DNA of 7,187 nucleotides from Pseudomonadota bacterium (GCA_023436825.1 JAEZHS010000392.1:1-7187); one strand, 5' to 3'; counted from the stretch's first letter, positions 1 to 7,187 are shown. Notes: generated by a model from the letters alone, not told the origin. Numbers and translations are program-made.

Positions 1-696
1 GCGGTGCGTCACCTCAGCTTCACCCTCGAGGCGGGCGAGGTCGTGGCGCTGGTGGGCGAGAACGGCGCCGGCAAGACGACGCTGGTGAAGCTGCTGACAC
101 GCCTCTACGACCCCGACGAGGGGCGCATCCTGCTCGATGGCCATGACCTTCGCGAATACGACCTCGATCAGCTGCGCAGCAGCATGGGTGTCATCTTCCA
201 GGACTTCGTGCGCTACAACTTCACCGCCCGCGACAACATCGCGGTCGGCCGCGTTTCCGCCCAGCACGACCAGGCGCGCATCGAGCGGGCGGCGCGGTCC
301 AGCCAGGCCGACGAGGTCATCGCCGGACTGGCCGGAGGCTACGACCAGCGCATCGGCAAGCGCTTCAAGAACGGCGTCGAGCTGTCGGGTGGCGAATGGC
401 AGAAGATCGCGATCGCCCGCGCCTACATGCGCGAGGCCGAGGTGCTGATTCTCGACGAGCCGACGGCGGCGCTGGACGCCCGGGCCGAATTCGAGGTGTT
501 CCAGCGCTTCAAGGAGCTGAGCCGCGGCAAGACGGCATTGTTGATCTCGCACCGCTTCTCCAGCGTGCGCATGGCCGACCGCATCTTCGTGCTGGCCGAC
601 GGCAAGCTCGAGGCAGCCGGCACGCACGAGGAGCTGGTGTCGAAGCCCGGCCTGTATTCCGAGTTGTTCGAGCTGCAGGCGGCGGGGTATCGGTAG
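1..696 (+). CDS. ABC exporter, C-terminal nucleotide-binding domain (5' partial)
   Basis: This is the ATP-hydrolysing domain of an ABC transporter. The frame is already open at base 1, so the start lies outside the window; the GTG at 4 is an internal codon. Numbering from that codon, the visible motifs are Walker A GENGAGKT (18-25), Q-loop Gln66 in VIFQDF, signature LSGGEWQ (127-133), Walker B VLILDEP (147-153) with Glu152 as the expected catalytic base, a D-loop AALDA just after it, and the H-loop His183 in LISHR. All catalytic elements are intact. The start inside the first beta strands (VRHLSF) and the absence of membrane segments fit a fused TMD-NBD half-transporter of the MsbA/multidrug exporter type, acting at the inner membrane. 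The signature has EWQ instead of the common QRQ. The frame ends in TAG at 694-696, followed by a hairpin-rich gap and a convergent gene. The substrate cannot be inferred. Confidence is high for the family and low for anything narrower. Confidence 0.95.
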   Translation, partial: AVRHLSFTLEAGEVVALVGENGAGKTTLVKLLTRLYDPDEGRILLDGHDLREYDLDQLRSSMGVIFQDFVRYNFTARDNIAVGRVSAQHDQARIERAARSSQADEVIAGLAGGYDQRIGKRFKNGVELSGGEWQKIAIARAYMREAEVLILDEPTAALDARAEFEVFQRFKELSRGKTALLISHRFSSVRMADRIFVLADGKLEAAGTHEELVSKPGLYSELFELQAAGYR

Positions 697-706
697 GTGC
701 GTCATA

Positions 707-854
707 CTCTTCCGGACCGCGGACCTCCAGGTCCGCTCATGCTCTTTGTCTGCTGGACCGCGCGCTTCCAGCGCGCTCATGATCATGAGCGAGCTGGAAG
801 CTCGCGGTCCGGAAGATCATGCTGCGGACCTGGAGGTCCGCGGTCCGGCAAGAG
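707..854. repeat. Composite inverted-repeat element of four hairpin modules (REP/BIME-like)
   Basis: Four related modules fill the convergent gap. Two read on the plus strand (A 714-740, B 755-780) and two on the minus strand (C 785-810, D 824-846). Each reads GGACC, then a GC-rich stem-loop; A, B and C then end in TCAT. Stem sequences differ: A and D use GCGGACCT/AGGTCCGC around CC, B uses GCGCGCT/AGCGCGC around TCC, and C uses GCGAGCT/AGCTCGC around TCC. Upstream of A, C and D a shared flank resembles (C)TCTT(G)CCGGACC. Both halves have the same order, an A/D-type module then a B/C-type module, so the whole is an inverted duplication. The outer arms 712-736 and 824-848 form a perfect 25-bp inverted repeat. 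It extends to 707-711/850-854 with one bulged base at 849. There is no open frame or transposase. It could act as a bidirectional terminator or mRNA 3' stabiliser for the two convergent genes, but no clear U-tract follows any hairpin. The mobile or REP-like origin is inferred. Confidence 0.85.
755..810. repeat. Central near-perfect 56-bp palindrome of the hairpin element
   Basis: Arms 755-782 and 783-810 are 28 nt each and meet with no spacer. They match at all but two positions; the mismatches are symmetric and lie inside the small stems of modules B and C. The centre, TCATGATCATGA (777-788), is perfectly palindromic. DNA of this type can extrude as a cruciform, and as RNA it could fold either as one long hairpin or as two small ones. 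Confidence 0.85.
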
Positions 855-856
855 CG

Positions 857-1735
857 TCAACCCGCCAGCACCGGCTCGCCGACGATCTGGGTACGGTGCA
901 TCAGGCGGCGCAGGCTTTCGTCGAAGGCATCGCGGCGGTGCATGACGCACCGATTGTCCCACAGCACCAGGTCGCCAGCCCGCCACTTTTGGTACCAGGC
1001 GAAGCGCTGCTCGGTCGCGTGGGCCCACACTGCGTCCAGCAGCGCCTCGCTCTCCTCGACCGACAGGCCATGGATGTAGGCGCCGGGCCGGCGCCCGAGA
1101 AACAGAGCCTTGCGCTTGCTGATGGGATGCAGGCGGACGAGGGGATGCACGGCGCCCGGCGTGTGGCGCACGTCGAGGGTACGCTGGAAGCCCTTGCGCA
1201 GCTCGCCGGCCGAGTTGCGGCTGGAATCGTGGATGCAGGTCCGGCCCTCGACGGCGCGCTTGAGCTCCGCCGGCAGCGTCTCATAGGCCGTGTACATATT
1301 GAGGAAACCGGTATTGCCGCCGTCGGGCGGCACTTCCAGCGCGTAGAGCAGCGAGGCGCGCGGCGGCAAGGGATTGTACGACATGTCAGTGTGCCAGACG
1401 AGCTCGTAGCTGCCCAGCCCGCCCACCGGCTTACCGTCCTTGACGACGCTCGAGATCACCGTCACCCAGTCCCGCGCATCCTTCTCCAGCCCCGAGTCGC
1501 CGCGGTCGAAGTTCGCGGCCGCGATCGGCACGCGGTCGAGCTCGCCGAAGCGAGCGCTGAATTGCATCAGCATGCGATCGTCGATACGCTGTCCCGAGAA
1601 GCGCAGCACCAGATGTTCGCTCCACGCTCCGGCGATCTGGCCGAATGCACTCTCGCTCACCGGCTTGGACAGGTCGACGCCATGCACATCGGCACCCAAC
1701 GCGCCACCAGTCGGCTGGATCCAGACTTCGCTCAT
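857..1735 (-). CDS. TauD/TfdA-family Fe(II)/2-oxoglutarate-dependent dioxygenase
   Basis: This is a complete 292-residue cytoplasmic enzyme, close to the usual length of about 280-300. The family couples oxidative decarboxylation of 2-oxoglutarate to hydroxylation of a substrate such as taurine, sulfonates, phenoxyacetates or other small carboxylates. The metal-binding facial triad is visible: His115 and Asp117 in WHTDMSY, and distal His266 in DNRCVMHRRDAF. Arg281 in RLMHRTQ follows the distal His by 15 residues, as in TauD, and should bind the 2-oxoglutarate carboxylate. The family-typical segments GGNTGFLNMYTAYETLP and HPLVRLHP are present. I chose the ATG at 1735 because GGAG lies 6 nt upstream of it. 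An in-frame GTG at 1747 would add four residues but would place that ribosome site inside the gene. The stop is TGA (complement of 857-859). The substrate is unknown: no transporter or sulfur-metabolism gene is adjacent. It is divergent from tamA and convergent with the ABC gene, so it is probably its own transcription unit. Confidence 0.95.
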   Translation of the reverse strand: MSEVWIQPTGGALGADVHGVDLSKPVSESAFGQIAGAWSEHLVLRFSGQRIDDRMLMQFSARFGELDRVPIAAANFDRGDSGLEKDARDWVTVISSVVKDGKPVGGLGSYELVWHTDMSYNPLPPRASLLYALEVPPDGGNTGFLNMYTAYETLPAELKRAVEGRTCIHDSSRNSAGELRKGFQRTLDVRHTPGAVHPLVRLHPISKRKALFLGRRPGAYIHGLSVEESEALLDAVWAHATEQRFAWYQKWRAGDLVLWDNRCVMHRRDAFDESLRRLMHRTQIVGEPVLAG

Positions 1736-1813
1736 GGCTTTCTCCACACCTGCCGGCAGTTTGCCACGAAAGAGTCACGCCGTGCATCCAATCGCTACGC
1801 CAAGCGTTGATGC
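1736..1813. promoter_or_regulatory. Divergent intergenic region, presumed promoters for the dioxygenase and tamAB
   Basis: These 78 bp separate two divergent genes, so they should hold the control signals of both unless promoters lie inside the coding sequences. I see no convincing -35/-10 pair. TTGCCA at 1761-1766 resembles a -35 box, but no good -10 follows at 16-18 bp. A perfect 10-bp palindrome CTGCCGGCAG (1750-1759) could be an operator half-site arrangement, but such words are common in GC-rich DNA. The promoter role comes from gene orientation only. Confidence 0.35.
1742..1745 (-). promoter_or_regulatory. Ribosome binding site of the dioxygenase gene
   Basis: On the minus strand GGAG is followed by six bases and then ATG at 1735. 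This is a good Shine-Dalgarno match and spacing, and it decides the start against the upstream GTG at 1747. Confidence 0.65.
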
Positions 1814-3706
1814 ATGGAGAACATGTCTGCCCACCGCGCTACTCGTGCCTTCTGGCCTTTTCGGGCCGGTGAATCGGTGTGGTTGACGTGGTTGGTGGCA
1901 CTGGCCGCACTGCTCGTGATGGCACCTGGCGGGTCGGCCGAGGCACGGACGGCAAAAATCGCCCTCGTCGTCAGCGGAGACGAGCAGATGCAGGCCGACC
2001 TCAAGGAACTGGTCGAGCGCTTCGAGAAGGACCAGCCGCTGACCGGCGACAGCCTCGGCCTGCTCCAGGGAGCGCAGGCGGCTGCCGGCAGGATCAATAC
2101 CGCTCTGCGCTCGCGCGGCTATTACGACGCCACCATCAAGGCCACGGTCGACGGTCGGCCGATCGCCGAGCCAGGCGCGCTGGATGCGATCGACGCGCGG
2201 CCGGAGAACGAGCCCGTGTCCTTTGCCTTCGACGTCGCGACCGGACCACGCTACCGCATTGCCGATGTCGCGATCCGTCCGCCGACTGCCCAGGCGTCTC
2301 TGCCGGCCATCGACCGGGCCAGGCTCGGCCTGTCGCCAGGCGACCCGGCCGACGCCGCCGCCATCCTCGAGGCGCAGGACAAGCTCCTCGCCGAACTGCG
2401 CAAAGAGGGCTATGCGCTGGCCAGCATCAAGCGCGACGTCGTGGTCAATCACGCGACGCGCGAGGCCACGGTGACCTTCGTTGCCGAGACCGGCCCGCTC
2501 GCCCGCATGGGTCCGGTGCGCTTCTCGGGCACCGACAAGGTCGACACCGTCTGGCTGCAGCGCCGCGTGCCGTTCAGCGAAGGCGACCTGTACGACCCCG
2601 CCAAGGTCGAGACCATGCGTGGCAAGCTCACCTCGCTCGGCGTGTTCAATGCGGTGCGCATCAAGCCGGCGACCACGCTCGACGCCAACGGCCAGCTGCC
2701 GTTCGACGTCGAGTTGACCGATCGGCCGGCGCGCTCGATCGGCTTCGGCGTCTCCTACGAAACACAGCTCGGCTTCGCCGTCTCGGGCTTCTGGACCCAT
2801 CGCAACCTGTTCGGCCAGGCCGAGAGCCTGCGGCTGACGGCCGAGCTCACCCATATCGGCCAGGGCTATGCGATCCTCGATACCGGCTTTGCCTTCCGTG
2901 CGGCCTTCCGCAAGCCCGACTGGTGGCTCGCCGGCCAGGATGCGCGGCTGGAAGCGGCCGGGCTGCGGGAGGTGCTCGACGCCTACACCCGTAACGCGGT
3001 AACGGTCTATGCCGGCTTCGATCGCACCTTTTCGCCGCGCTGGCAGGCGCGGCTGGGAATCGCCGGCGAGCTCTCGCGCATCACCCGCAACGGCATCACC
3101 ATGGATTACGACCTGGTCGGCCTGCCGCTGTCGATCCTGTACAATCACGCCAACAGCGACCTCAATCCGACCGCGGGCTATCGCATCGATCTCGACGTCA
3201 CCCCCTGGGTCTACAGCCGCGACTTCTTCACCGTCATCCGCCTGACCGGCCGCCACTACTTCGACTTCAGCGAAGACGGCCGCAGCGTGCTGGCCACGCG
3301 CGCCTCTCTCGGCAGCGAGCCGGCGATCAGCATCGGCGGCATTCCGCCCGACAAGTATTTCTATGCCGGCGGCGGCGGTTCGGTGCGCGGCTTCGTCTAT
3401 CAGTCAGCCGGTCCGCGCGACGCCTTCAACAACCCGCTGGGCGGCGCCAGCGTCGTCGAGGCCAACGTCGAGTTCCGCCAGCGCATCGGCAAGTCGTGGG
3501 GCGCCGTGGCGTTCGTCGACGCCGGCAGCGCCTATCCCTATTTCTTCCCCGACTTCTCGTTGTTCGCGCCGCGCATCGGCGCCGGCGTCGGCGCCCGCTA
3601 CTACACCGACTTCGGCCCGGTGCGCGTCGATGTCGGCTTCCCGCTGAACCGCCGGGAGGGCGATCCGGCGTTCGGTGTCTATGTCAGCCTGGGTCAGGCT
3701 TTCTGA
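1814..3706 (+). CDS. tamA: TamA, Omp85-family outer-membrane subunit of the translocation and assembly module
   Basis: This 630-residue protein is a POTRA plus beta-barrel outer-membrane protein, slightly longer than E. coli TamA (577). Residues 1-44 look like a long signal peptide: a basic stretch, a hydrophobic core at about 21-39, and a likely cleavage near A-E-A (42-44). Three POTRA-like domains follow at about 47-145, 147-226 and 231-303; the third has the typical VRFSGTDKV...LGVFNAVRI pattern. The 16-strand-type barrel runs from about 305 to the end. It carries the Omp85 hallmark VRGF (524-527) after a Gly run, FVDAG (567-571), the GAGVGARYYTDFGPVRVDVGFPL segment, and a terminal Phe630, the signal read by the BAM machinery. 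I see no cysteine, as expected for an exported protein. The immediate downstream partner is tamB, which supports TamA over BamA, and no BamA-like five-POTRA architecture is present. The start is uncertain: ATG 1814 gives the full frame, ATG 1823 would remove three residues, and neither has an ideal ribosome site. Confidence 0.93.
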   Translation: MENMSAHRATRAFWPFRAGESVWLTWLVALAALLVMAPGGSAEARTAKIALVVSGDEQMQADLKELVERFEKDQPLTGDSLGLLQGAQAAAGRINTALRSRGYYDATIKATVDGRPIAEPGALDAIDARPENEPVSFAFDVATGPRYRIADVAIRPPTAQASLPAIDRARLGLSPGDPADAAAILEAQDKLLAELRKEGYALASIKRDVVVNHATREATVTFVAETGPLARMGPVRFSGTDKVDTVWLQRRVPFSEGDLYDPAKVETMRGKLTSLGVFNAVRIKPATTLDANGQLPFDVELTDRPARSIGFGVSYETQLGFAVSGFWTHRNLFGQAESLRLTAELTHIGQGYAILDTGFAFRAAFRKPDWWLAGQDARLEAAGLREVLDAYTRNAVTVYAGFDRTFSPRWQARLGIAGELSRITRNGITMDYDLVGLPLSILYNHANSDLNPTAGYRIDLDVTPWVYSRDFFTVIRLTGRHYFDFSEDGRSVLATRASLGSEPAISIGGIPPDKYFYAGGGGSVRGFVYQSAGPRDAFNNPLGGASVVEANVEFRQRIGKSWGAVAFVDAGSAYPYFFPDFSLFAPRIGAGVGARYYTDFGPVRVDVGFPLNRREGDPAFGVYVSLGQAF

Positions 3707-6700
3707 TGCGAGTGCGCAGGATCCTGGCGATCGGCGTGGCCGGGCTGGTCGGTCTTCTCGTCATCCTGTTTGCCGCCCTGCAGACCGCGCCCGGCCAGCG
3801 CGCCCTGGTCGGGTTGATCTCGCGAACGGCGTCGGGACCGGACGGCGGGCTCGAGCTCAGCGGCCTGAGCGGCTTCTTTCCGACCGATCTTCGCGTGGCG
3901 TCGATCTCGTACCGCGATCGCGACGGGCCGTGGCTGACGGTGGAGAACGCCCATCTGCGCTGGTCCTTCACATCGTTGCTGCGCGGGCGTCTGCTCATCG
4001 AGACCTTGAGCGCCGATCGCGTCGCGATCCTGCGTCCGCCGCTGCCGGCCAAGGCGGAGGCCAAGAGCCGCGGCGGCGGGGCCGTGCGATTGCCCGTCGG
4101 CATCGACCTCAACGAACTTGAGATCGGCGATCTTCACCTGGCGGCGGCGGTGGCTCGCGTCGATTCGCGCTGGAAGCTCAGCGGCCACGCCGTCCTGCCA
4201 GCCGATCTCGCCCAGGGCAAGGTGATCCTCAAGGGCGACCGCATCGACGGGCCCGACGGCCGGCTGTCGGCGGATATCGGCTTCGACCTCGAGCGCCGCA
4301 CCGTCGACGGCGAGGTGAGCCTGAGCGAAAAGCACGGCGGCCTTGTCGCAGCGCTGCTGGAGCGGCCGGATATCGAAGACCTGTCGATTCGGCTGGCCGC
4401 CCGAGGCGACGCGCAGGCCGGCAACGCCGAGCTCGTCGTGTCGGCCGGTGAGGCAGCCCGCGCGAACGGCAAGGCGACCTGGAAGCCGGACGGCGCCGCG
4501 ACGTCGGTTGCGGTGCAGCTCGACACCGCAGCGCCGGGCCTGCCGCAGGGCCGCATTGCTGATGCGGTGCGCGAACCGATGGCGCTCAGCGCCCGCGCCG
4601 TCATCGGCGACAGCATCGTCACGCTGGACGAGCTCAAGCTCAGCACCGGCCCGCTCGGCCTGGAGGCATCGGCGCGTTACGACCGCGCGGCCGACCGGCT
4701 GGACGGCACCGTTACGCTGCGAGCCGCGGAACCCGGGCCGCTCGGTCCGTTCGTCGGCGGCGCGACGTGGCGTGGTCTGCACCTCGAAGTGAAGCCCGAT
4801 CTTGCCGGCCTGTCGCGCAAGCCGCAGGGAACGATCAAGATCACTGGCGGCGCCGACGATGTCTCGCTGGCCGCGATCGACAAGCGCCTGCCGCCACTCG
4901 GCGCCGTCACGCTGGCCGCCGATGTCGGTCTTGCCGAGGATGGCAAGATCACCGCGCGGTCGCTCGATCTCGGCACCGCGATCGCTTCGGTGACGGGCGG
5001 CGGCTCCTACCTGCCGGCCAGCCAGGTCGGAGACGCCAAGGTCACGCTGGCGGTGCCGAGCCTGGCGCCGCTTTCGGAACTCGCCGGCACGCCACTTGCG
5101 GGGAGTTCGACCGTCGACCTGACGGTGAATACCGATCGCGACGGCATCAAGCTGGGATGGAACGGCACGGTGAACAACGTGAAGGCGGACGGCCTGCCTG
5201 CCGAGCTGGTCACGGCGCCGGTCGAGCTGTCGGGCGCCGCGACATGGCGTTTCGACGAAGCGTGGACGCTGAGCGATGCTCGTGTGGCGAGCGGCGATGC
5301 CGCGCTCGTCGTGTCCGGCCGCGGCCGCGCGGCGACCGGCGAGCTCGACCTCGCGCTCGCCCTGCCCAAGCTCGATTTCCTCAGGGCCGGGGTCGGCGGG
5401 GCAGCGAAGATCACCAGCAATATCCGGCTCGGTGCGGACCGTACCGACCTCAGGCTGGCCGCCGAGCTCAGTGACCTCGTGCGCGGACAGATCGCCTCGC
5501 GCAAGCTTACGCTGTCGGCGAACGGCTCGCTCGATGCGTCGGGAGCGGCGAGCGGCGAGGTCAAGGCGAGCGGCGATCTGGCGGCTCAGCCGCTGACGCT
5601 CGATGGCCGCTTCTCGCTAGACGCCGCGGGGGGCGTCGTCGTCCCGACTTTCCAGGGGCGGTGGGCGAGCTTCGTGCTCGATGTCAGCGACTTCGCCGTC
5701 ACCAAGGGCCGAACCTCGGGCCATGCCCGCCTCGAGGCCGCTCGCCTCGGCGATGCTTCCGGCCTCGCGGGCACGGCGCTCGGCGGTTCGCTGGAAGCGG
5801 AGATCACCGCCGAGGACCAGACACCCGACGGCCGGGTGACGGTGCGCGTGCAGGGCAACGAGCTTCGCGTCAACACGCTCGCCATCGGCGCTCTCGACCT
5901 GCGCAGCACCATCGACGATCCAATGGCGGCGGCCAAGGTCGACGCCACACTGGCGGCCAGTCTCATTGCCGGCGCGGCCGACATCAACCGATTGAACGCC
6001 ACGGCGAACGGCGACCGGCAGACGCTCAACATCACGCTGCAGGCCGTCGGCGCCCAGACTGCCGCAAATGCCACGGCCAAGGTCGAGCTGTCGGGCGACG
6101 ATCTTATCATCGGCCTGTCGCGCTTCGATGGCCGCTATGGCGCCATACCCGTGGCGCTGGCCGGACCGACGCGCGTTCACATCGCCGGACCGCGCGTGGC
6201 CATCGATCCGACCAATCTGCGCGTCGGCGGCGGGCGGCTGGCGGTGCGCGGCACGCTCGCGCCGTCGGGCAGCGATCTGCAGCTCGAGCTGGCGGCACTG
6301 CCATTGTCGCTGATCGACGCCTTCGCACCGGGCACCAATCTCGACGGCACCCTTCAGACCAAGGTGCGAGTCCAGGGCAGCATGGATGCGCCGGCGATCG
6401 ACGCCACTTACAGCGTCGCGGGCCTGCGCATGCGGCGACCAGAAGCGGCGCTGGTGCCGGCGTTGGCCGTGCAGGGCTCAGGCTCGCTGATCGGGCAGCA
6501 GGCGAGCATCGACGCTCGGGTGAGCGCGGCTGCGACGAACCTGACGGTGAAGGGGAAGGCAACGCTGCCGCGCGGCGCGGCTCCGGTCTCCGGCTCGGCC
6601 ACCATCGGCGGTACCATGGATCTCGCGCCATTCGCGCCGCTGCTGGGCAACGACATCCGCAACGTCACCGGCAGGCTGCAACCGAACCTGACGGTCGACA

Positions 6701-7187
6701 TTGCCGGCTCGCGGGTGACCGGCAACGGCAGCATCGACTTCTCCAACGGCGCCGTCTCGATGCCCGAGTCAGGCCTGCGATTGAGTGGCGGGGAAGGGCG
6801 GTTTGTCCTGCAGGGCGACACGCTGCAGGTGCAGCGGCTCAACTTCCAGACGGCGCGCGGCGGTGGTGTCTCCGTCACCGGCGCGCTGCGGGTCGATGCG
6901 CAAGAAGGGTTGGCGCCCGATCTCACCATCACCAGCCGCAACGCCCTGCTGGTCAGCCGGCCGGATCTCGTGGCCAGCATCTCGAGCAACATCAAGGTGA
7001 CGGGATCGACGCAGGGCGGCATCAGCATCGCAGGTCCGGTCACCATCGATCGTGCAGAGGTCATGGTCGGCGGGGAGCAGTCGGCATCCTTCCCGACCCT
7101 GGAGGTGCGCGAGATCAACAAGCCCGGCGGCGAGGCGACGGCGACCAACGTCGTGCGACCCGCGCCGGCCAAGCCGCCGCCGCGCGC
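3706..7187 (+). CDS. tamB: TamB, AsmA-like inner-membrane/periplasmic subunit of the translocation and assembly module (3' partial)
   Basis: The frame is open from ATG 3706 to the window edge: 1160 codons plus two bases with no stop. Residues 1-5 (MRVRR) are basic and 6-25 form a single hydrophobic segment, giving an N-terminal inner-membrane anchor with the rest in the periplasm. After it comes the short TxPGQRAL-type segment (27-34) common in the family. The body is a long run of short alternating beta strands rich in G, A, D, L and V, such as GRLAVRGTL. This is what the lipid-lined beta-groove of TamB/AsmA-like proteins looks like in sequence. I see no cysteine. The conserved C-terminal TamB domain (DUF490) has begun near the right edge: RFVLQGDTLQVQRLNF, then NALLVSRPDLVASISSNIKVTG (about 1077-1099), then ISIAGPVTIDRAEVMVGG (1106-1123). 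A Pro/Ala-rich stretch follows at the window end. Probably a few hundred residues are missing. Its ATG overlaps the tamA stop by one base (TGATG), and AGG at 3696-3698 is a weak ribosome site, so translational coupling is likely. The order tamA-tamB is the classical one. Confidence 0.93.
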   Translation, partial: MRVRRILAIGVAGLVGLLVILFAALQTAPGQRALVGLISRTASGPDGGLELSGLSGFFPTDLRVASISYRDRDGPWLTVENAHLRWSFTSLLRGRLLIETLSADRVAILRPPLPAKAEAKSRGGGAVRLPVGIDLNELEIGDLHLAAAVARVDSRWKLSGHAVLPADLAQGKVILKGDRIDGPDGRLSADIGFDLERRTVDGEVSLSEKHGGLVAALLERPDIEDLSIRLAARGDAQAGNAELVVSAGEAARANGKATWKPDGAATSVAVQLDTAAPGLPQGRIADAVREPMALSARAVIGDSIVTLDELKLSTGPLGLEASARYDRAADRLDGTVTLRAAEPGPLGPFVGGATWRGLHLEVKPDLAGLSRKPQGTIKITGGADDVSLAAIDKRLPPLGAVTLAADVGLAEDGKITARSLDLGTAIASVTGGGSYLPASQVGDAKVTLAVPSLAPLSELAGTPLAGSSTVDLTVNTDRDGIKLGWNGTVNNVKADGLPAELVTAPVELSGAATWRFDEAWTLSDARVASGDAALVVSGRGRAATGELDLALALPKLDFLRAGVGGAAKITSNIRLGADRTDLRLAAELSDLVRGQIASRKLTLSANGSLDASGAASGEVKASGDLAAQPLTLDGRFSLDAAGGVVVPTFQGRWASFVLDVSDFAVTKGRTSGHARLEAARLGDASGLAGTALGGSLEAEITAEDQTPDGRVTVRVQGNELRVNTLAIGALDLRSTIDDPMAAAKVDATLAASLIAGAADINRLNATANGDRQTLNITLQAVGAQTAANATAKVELSGDDLIIGLSRFDGRYGAIPVALAGPTRVHIAGPRVAIDPTNLRVGGGRLAVRGTLAPSGSDLQLELAALPLSLIDAFAPGTNLDGTLQTKVRVQGSMDAPAIDATYSVAGLRMRRPEAALVPALAVQGSGSLIGQQASIDARVSAAATNLTVKGKATLPRGAAPVSGSATIGGTMDLAPFAPLLGNDIRNVTGRLQPNLTVDIAGSRVTGNGSIDFSNGAVSMPESGLRLSGGEGRFVLQGDTLQVQRLNFQTARGGGVSVTGALRVDAQEGLAPDLTITSRNALLVSRPDLVASISSNIKVTGSTQGGISIAGPVTIDRAEVMVGGEQSASFPTLEVREINKPGGEATATNVVRPAPAKPPPR

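Noticed and set aside
714..748. Rho-independent terminator for the ABC gene
   Set aside because: The hairpin is strong, but it is followed by TCATGCTCTTTG rather than a T-tract. I cannot call it an intrinsic terminator and kept it as part of the repeat element.
1761..1792. Sigma-70 type promoter for tamA (TTGCCA and a downstream CATCCA or TCCAAT)
   Set aside because: The -10 candidates match poorly or have spacing of 18-20 bp, so this is not better than chance.
746..1810. A 354-codon open frame on the plus strand
   Set aside because: It runs antisense to the dioxygenase, which has a full set of catalytic residues, and it begins inside the hairpin element. No domain is recognisable.
1810..1812. 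ATG at 1810 as the tamA start
   Set aside because: It is out of frame with the tamA coding sequence.
1775..3256. A 493-codon open frame on the minus strand
   Set aside because: It lies opposite tamA, whose product is clearly an Omp85 protein. Its translation is low-complexity (rich in R, G, A, D, E, Q) with no recognisable domain, typical of an antisense shadow in high-GC DNA.
3694..4782. A 362-codon minus-strand frame and several other frames across 3675-7172
   Set aside because: All overlap tamB in other frames. The tamB frame is open for 1160 codons and gives coherent TamB-like sequence, so these are shadows.

Overview
The window is a high-GC bacterial sequence with tightly packed genes. 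Strong third-position G/C bias gives long spurious open frames on the opposite strands. TamA/TamB are envelope proteins of outer-membrane (Gram-negative) bacteria. The gene style and protein sequences suggest an alphaproteobacterium, possibly of the Rhodospirillales/Hyphomicrobiales type. That placement is an inference from overall character, not from a marker gene.

Layout: (1) 1-696, plus strand: the C-terminal nucleotide-binding domain of an ABC exporter whose membrane domain lies upstream of the window. (2) 697-856: a convergent intergenic gap almost filled by a 148-bp inverted-repeat element built from four related hairpin modules. (3) 857-1735, minus strand: a complete TauD/TfdA-family Fe(II)/2-oxoglutarate dioxygenase. 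(4) 1736-1813: a short divergent intergenic region. (5) 1814-3706, plus strand: a complete TamA-type Omp85 outer-membrane protein. (6) 3706-7187, plus strand: the first 1160 codons of a TamB-type (AsmA-like) protein, which runs off the right edge without a stop. It is the largest gene in the window.

TamA and TamB form a translationally coupled pair (stop and start overlap in TGATG). Together they span the envelope: TamB is anchored in the inner membrane and extends through the periplasm to the POTRA domains of TamA in the outer membrane. In known systems they support insertion of certain outer-membrane proteins and, for TamB-like proteins, phospholipid movement to the outer membrane. The dioxygenase and the ABC exporter have no visible functional link to tamAB or to each other.

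I see no tRNA, rRNA, CRISPR array, transposase, phage gene or obvious new multi-gene system. The most unusual feature is the modular hairpin element at 707-854. Its stems differ in sequence between modules but remain base-paired.
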